Below are positions 62,924 to 64,000 of a stretch of DNA of 64,000 bases, piece after piece. The translations under genes were made by a program, and so were the position numbers. Below the pieces are notes generated by a model. The model worked only from the letters and a program-made list of their open reading frames with translations, did not search any database and was not told the origin of the DNA. Origin of the DNA: Rhodococcus pseudokoreensis (GTDB taxonomy: Bacteria; Actinomycetota; Actinomycetes; Mycobacteriales; Mycobacteriaceae); contig NZ_CP070619.1 of NCBI RefSeq assembly GCF_017068395.1, positions 6,448,001 to 6,512,000 of the forward strand. The letters run 5' to 3'. Each line of letters begins with the position of its first letter. Position 1 is the stretch's first letter.

Positions 62924-64000
62924 ATGGCGTCTGTGGATCAATTGAGCTTTTCCGCTTTCGACGACGATGCGAAGCGTCGCGATCTTCGCAAGATGAAGGC
63001 TGTCGCGACGGGCTTCCTCGTCTTCGCCACCGCGGTCTACCTCGTGTGCCGGTGGCAGGAATCGCAGGGCGCGGGGGCGTGGGTCGGCTACGTGCGGGCG
63101 GCGTCGGAGGCGGGCATGGTCGGCGCGCTGGCCGACTGGTTCGCGGTCACGGCCCTGTTCCGGCATCCGCTGGGGTTGCCGATCCCGCACACCGCGATCA
63201 TCAAACGCAAGAAGGATCAGCTGGGGGCGAGCCTCAGCAGCTTCGTCGGCCAGAACTTCCTGGCCCCCGAGGTGGTGTCCGCCAAGGTGGAGGCCGCGGA
63301 GATCCCGCTCCGGCTGGGCACGTGGATGGCGCAGCCGAAGCACGCCGCGCGGGTCGCCGCCGAGACTGCCACCATCCTGCGCGGCTTCGTCGAGATCCTG
63401 CGCGACGAGGACGTGCAGCAGATCATCGACAGCACTCTGGTGCGCCGGCTGGCCGAGCCCCAGTGGGGGCCGCCGATCGGGCGGGTGCTCGGCGAACTGC
63501 TCCGTGAGAACCGGCAGCTGCCGATCCTGGATCTGCTCGCCGAGCGGGCGCATCAATGGGCGCTCGGGAGTCAGGAGACCATCGACCGGATCGTCAGCCG
63601 CGATTCGCCCGCCTGGTCGCCCAAGTTCGTGGACGCCATGCTCGGCGAGAAGATCCACCGGGAACTCGTCGAATTCACCTGGAAGGTGCGGTCCAACCCG
63701 GAGCACGAGGTGCGGCAGGCGGCCAACCGCTTCCTCGTCGACTTCGCCGACGACCTGCAGAACGATCCCGCGACCATGGAGAAGGCCGAGAAGATCAAGG
63801 CCGAGATCATGGGACGCGAGGAGGTGACCGGCCTCGCCGCGGCGACGTGGAAGGTCGCCAAGCGCCTGATCATGGAGTCCGTCGACGACCCGGACAGCAC
63901 GCTGCGCACGAAGGTCGCGGAGAACGTCGTGCGATTCGGCGAGCGGCTGCGTGACGACGACGAACTGAGGACCAAGGTCGACGGGTGGGTGCTCGCGGGC
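62924..64000 (+). CDS. DUF445 membrane-associated protein, 3' end cut by window edge
   Basis: 359 codons inside the window from ATG at 62924 (alternative GTG 62933, which has CACAAT seven bases upstream and might be leaderless). DUF445 features: KRRDLRKMKAVATGFLV, a membrane segment, then AASEAGMVGALADWFAVTALFRHPLGLPIPHTAII, and a long helical region (coiled-coil-like) thereafter. In other bacteria the family has a membrane-anchored, long alpha-helical form. Function unknown. Family members have about 400-450 residues, so only the tail is lost. Confidence 0.9.
   Translation, partial: MASVDQLSFSAFDDDAKRRDLRKMKAVATGFLVFATAVYLVCRWQESQGAGAWVGYVRAASEAGMVGALADWFAVTALFRHPLGLPIPHTAIIKRKKDQLGASLSSFVGQNFLAPEVVSAKVEAAEIPLRLGTWMAQPKHAARVAAETATILRGFVEILRDEDVQQIIDSTLVRRLAEPQWGPPIGRVLGELLRENRQLPILDLLAERAHQWALGSQETIDRIVSRDSPAWSPKFVDAMLGEKIHRELVEFTWKVRSNPEHEVRQAANRFLVDFADDLQNDPATMEKAEKIKAEIMGREEVTGLAAATWKVAKRLIMESVDDPDSTLRTKVAENVVRFGERLRDDDELRTKVDGWVLAG

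Overview
The window is high-GC actinobacterial chromosome, most likely Rhodococcus of the R. jostii/R. opacus type. The basis is mycolata-specific content (a mycoloyltransferase, groEL2 without groES, ramB, rsbW-sigF), CIRCE elements, several leaderless GTG starts, and a gene order that follows Mycobacterium tuberculosis Rv0435c-Rv0440-Rv0457c-Rv0462-Rv0465c-Rv0467-Rv0468: Cdc48-like ATPase, pssA, psd, groEL2, prolyl oligopeptidase, lpd, ramB, icl, fadB2. The species was not proven. No rRNA, tRNA, CRISPR array, prophage or insertion sequence was seen.

Layout. 0-5 kb: the left edge cuts an mrpA-type Na+/H+ antiporter gene; then a Nudix hydrolase, a polytopic membrane protein and a PEP mutase/isocitrate lyase family protein. 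5-11 kb (minus strand): psd-pssA-Cdc48-like ATPase (phosphatidylethanolamine synthesis plus an AAA ATPase), a TPR-like protein overlapping a MerR regulator whose C-terminal half looks like a DNA sliding clamp, and an SRPBCC protein. 11-20 kb: histidine ammonia-lyase, an unusual alpha/beta hydrolase, a PucR regulator with dadA, and an ADH-USP-HAD run. 20-24 kb: groEL2 under two CIRCE elements, a PspC protein, an unusual low-GC intergenic region, a 24-residue hydrophobic peptide gene and a secreted mycoloyltransferase. 24-30 kb: esterase, prolyl oligopeptidase, lpd, DUF5709, and a divergent qorR/qor2 pair.

30-48 kb is a nitrogen block on the minus strand. fmdB-fmdA (formamidase) is followed by ramB, then urtABCDE (urea ABC transporter) with a GntR gene as last member, then SDR-CMD-atoE-uca-atzF. 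The encoded route is urea import, ATP-dependent carboxylation to allophanate, and hydrolysis to ammonia and CO2 without urease. Urea versus guanidine as true substrate of the carboxylase is not settled by the sequence.

48-54 kb: icl and fadB2 (C2/fatty-acid metabolism), then a full-length MetE-like protein that has lost three of the four catalytic zinc ligands, and a zinc alcohol dehydrogenase. 54-57 kb: a stress-signalling group (sigF, rsbW, GAF-ANTAR, STAS antagonist) with a convincing SigF-type promoter in front of rsbW. 57-64 kb: glycosyltransferase, small membrane proteins, PPK2, a Baeyer-Villiger-type monooxygenase facing a DUF4873 protein under a likely TetR operator, and a DUF445 protein cut by the right edge.

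The most notable items are the zinc-less MetE paralogue, the tiny peptide between groEL2 and a mycoloyltransferase (the setting of the mycoloylated PorA/PorH peptides of Corynebacterium), a family of three intergenic palindromes with compensatory stem changes lying at or across the stop codons of convergent gene pairs, and the MerR-clamp fusion.
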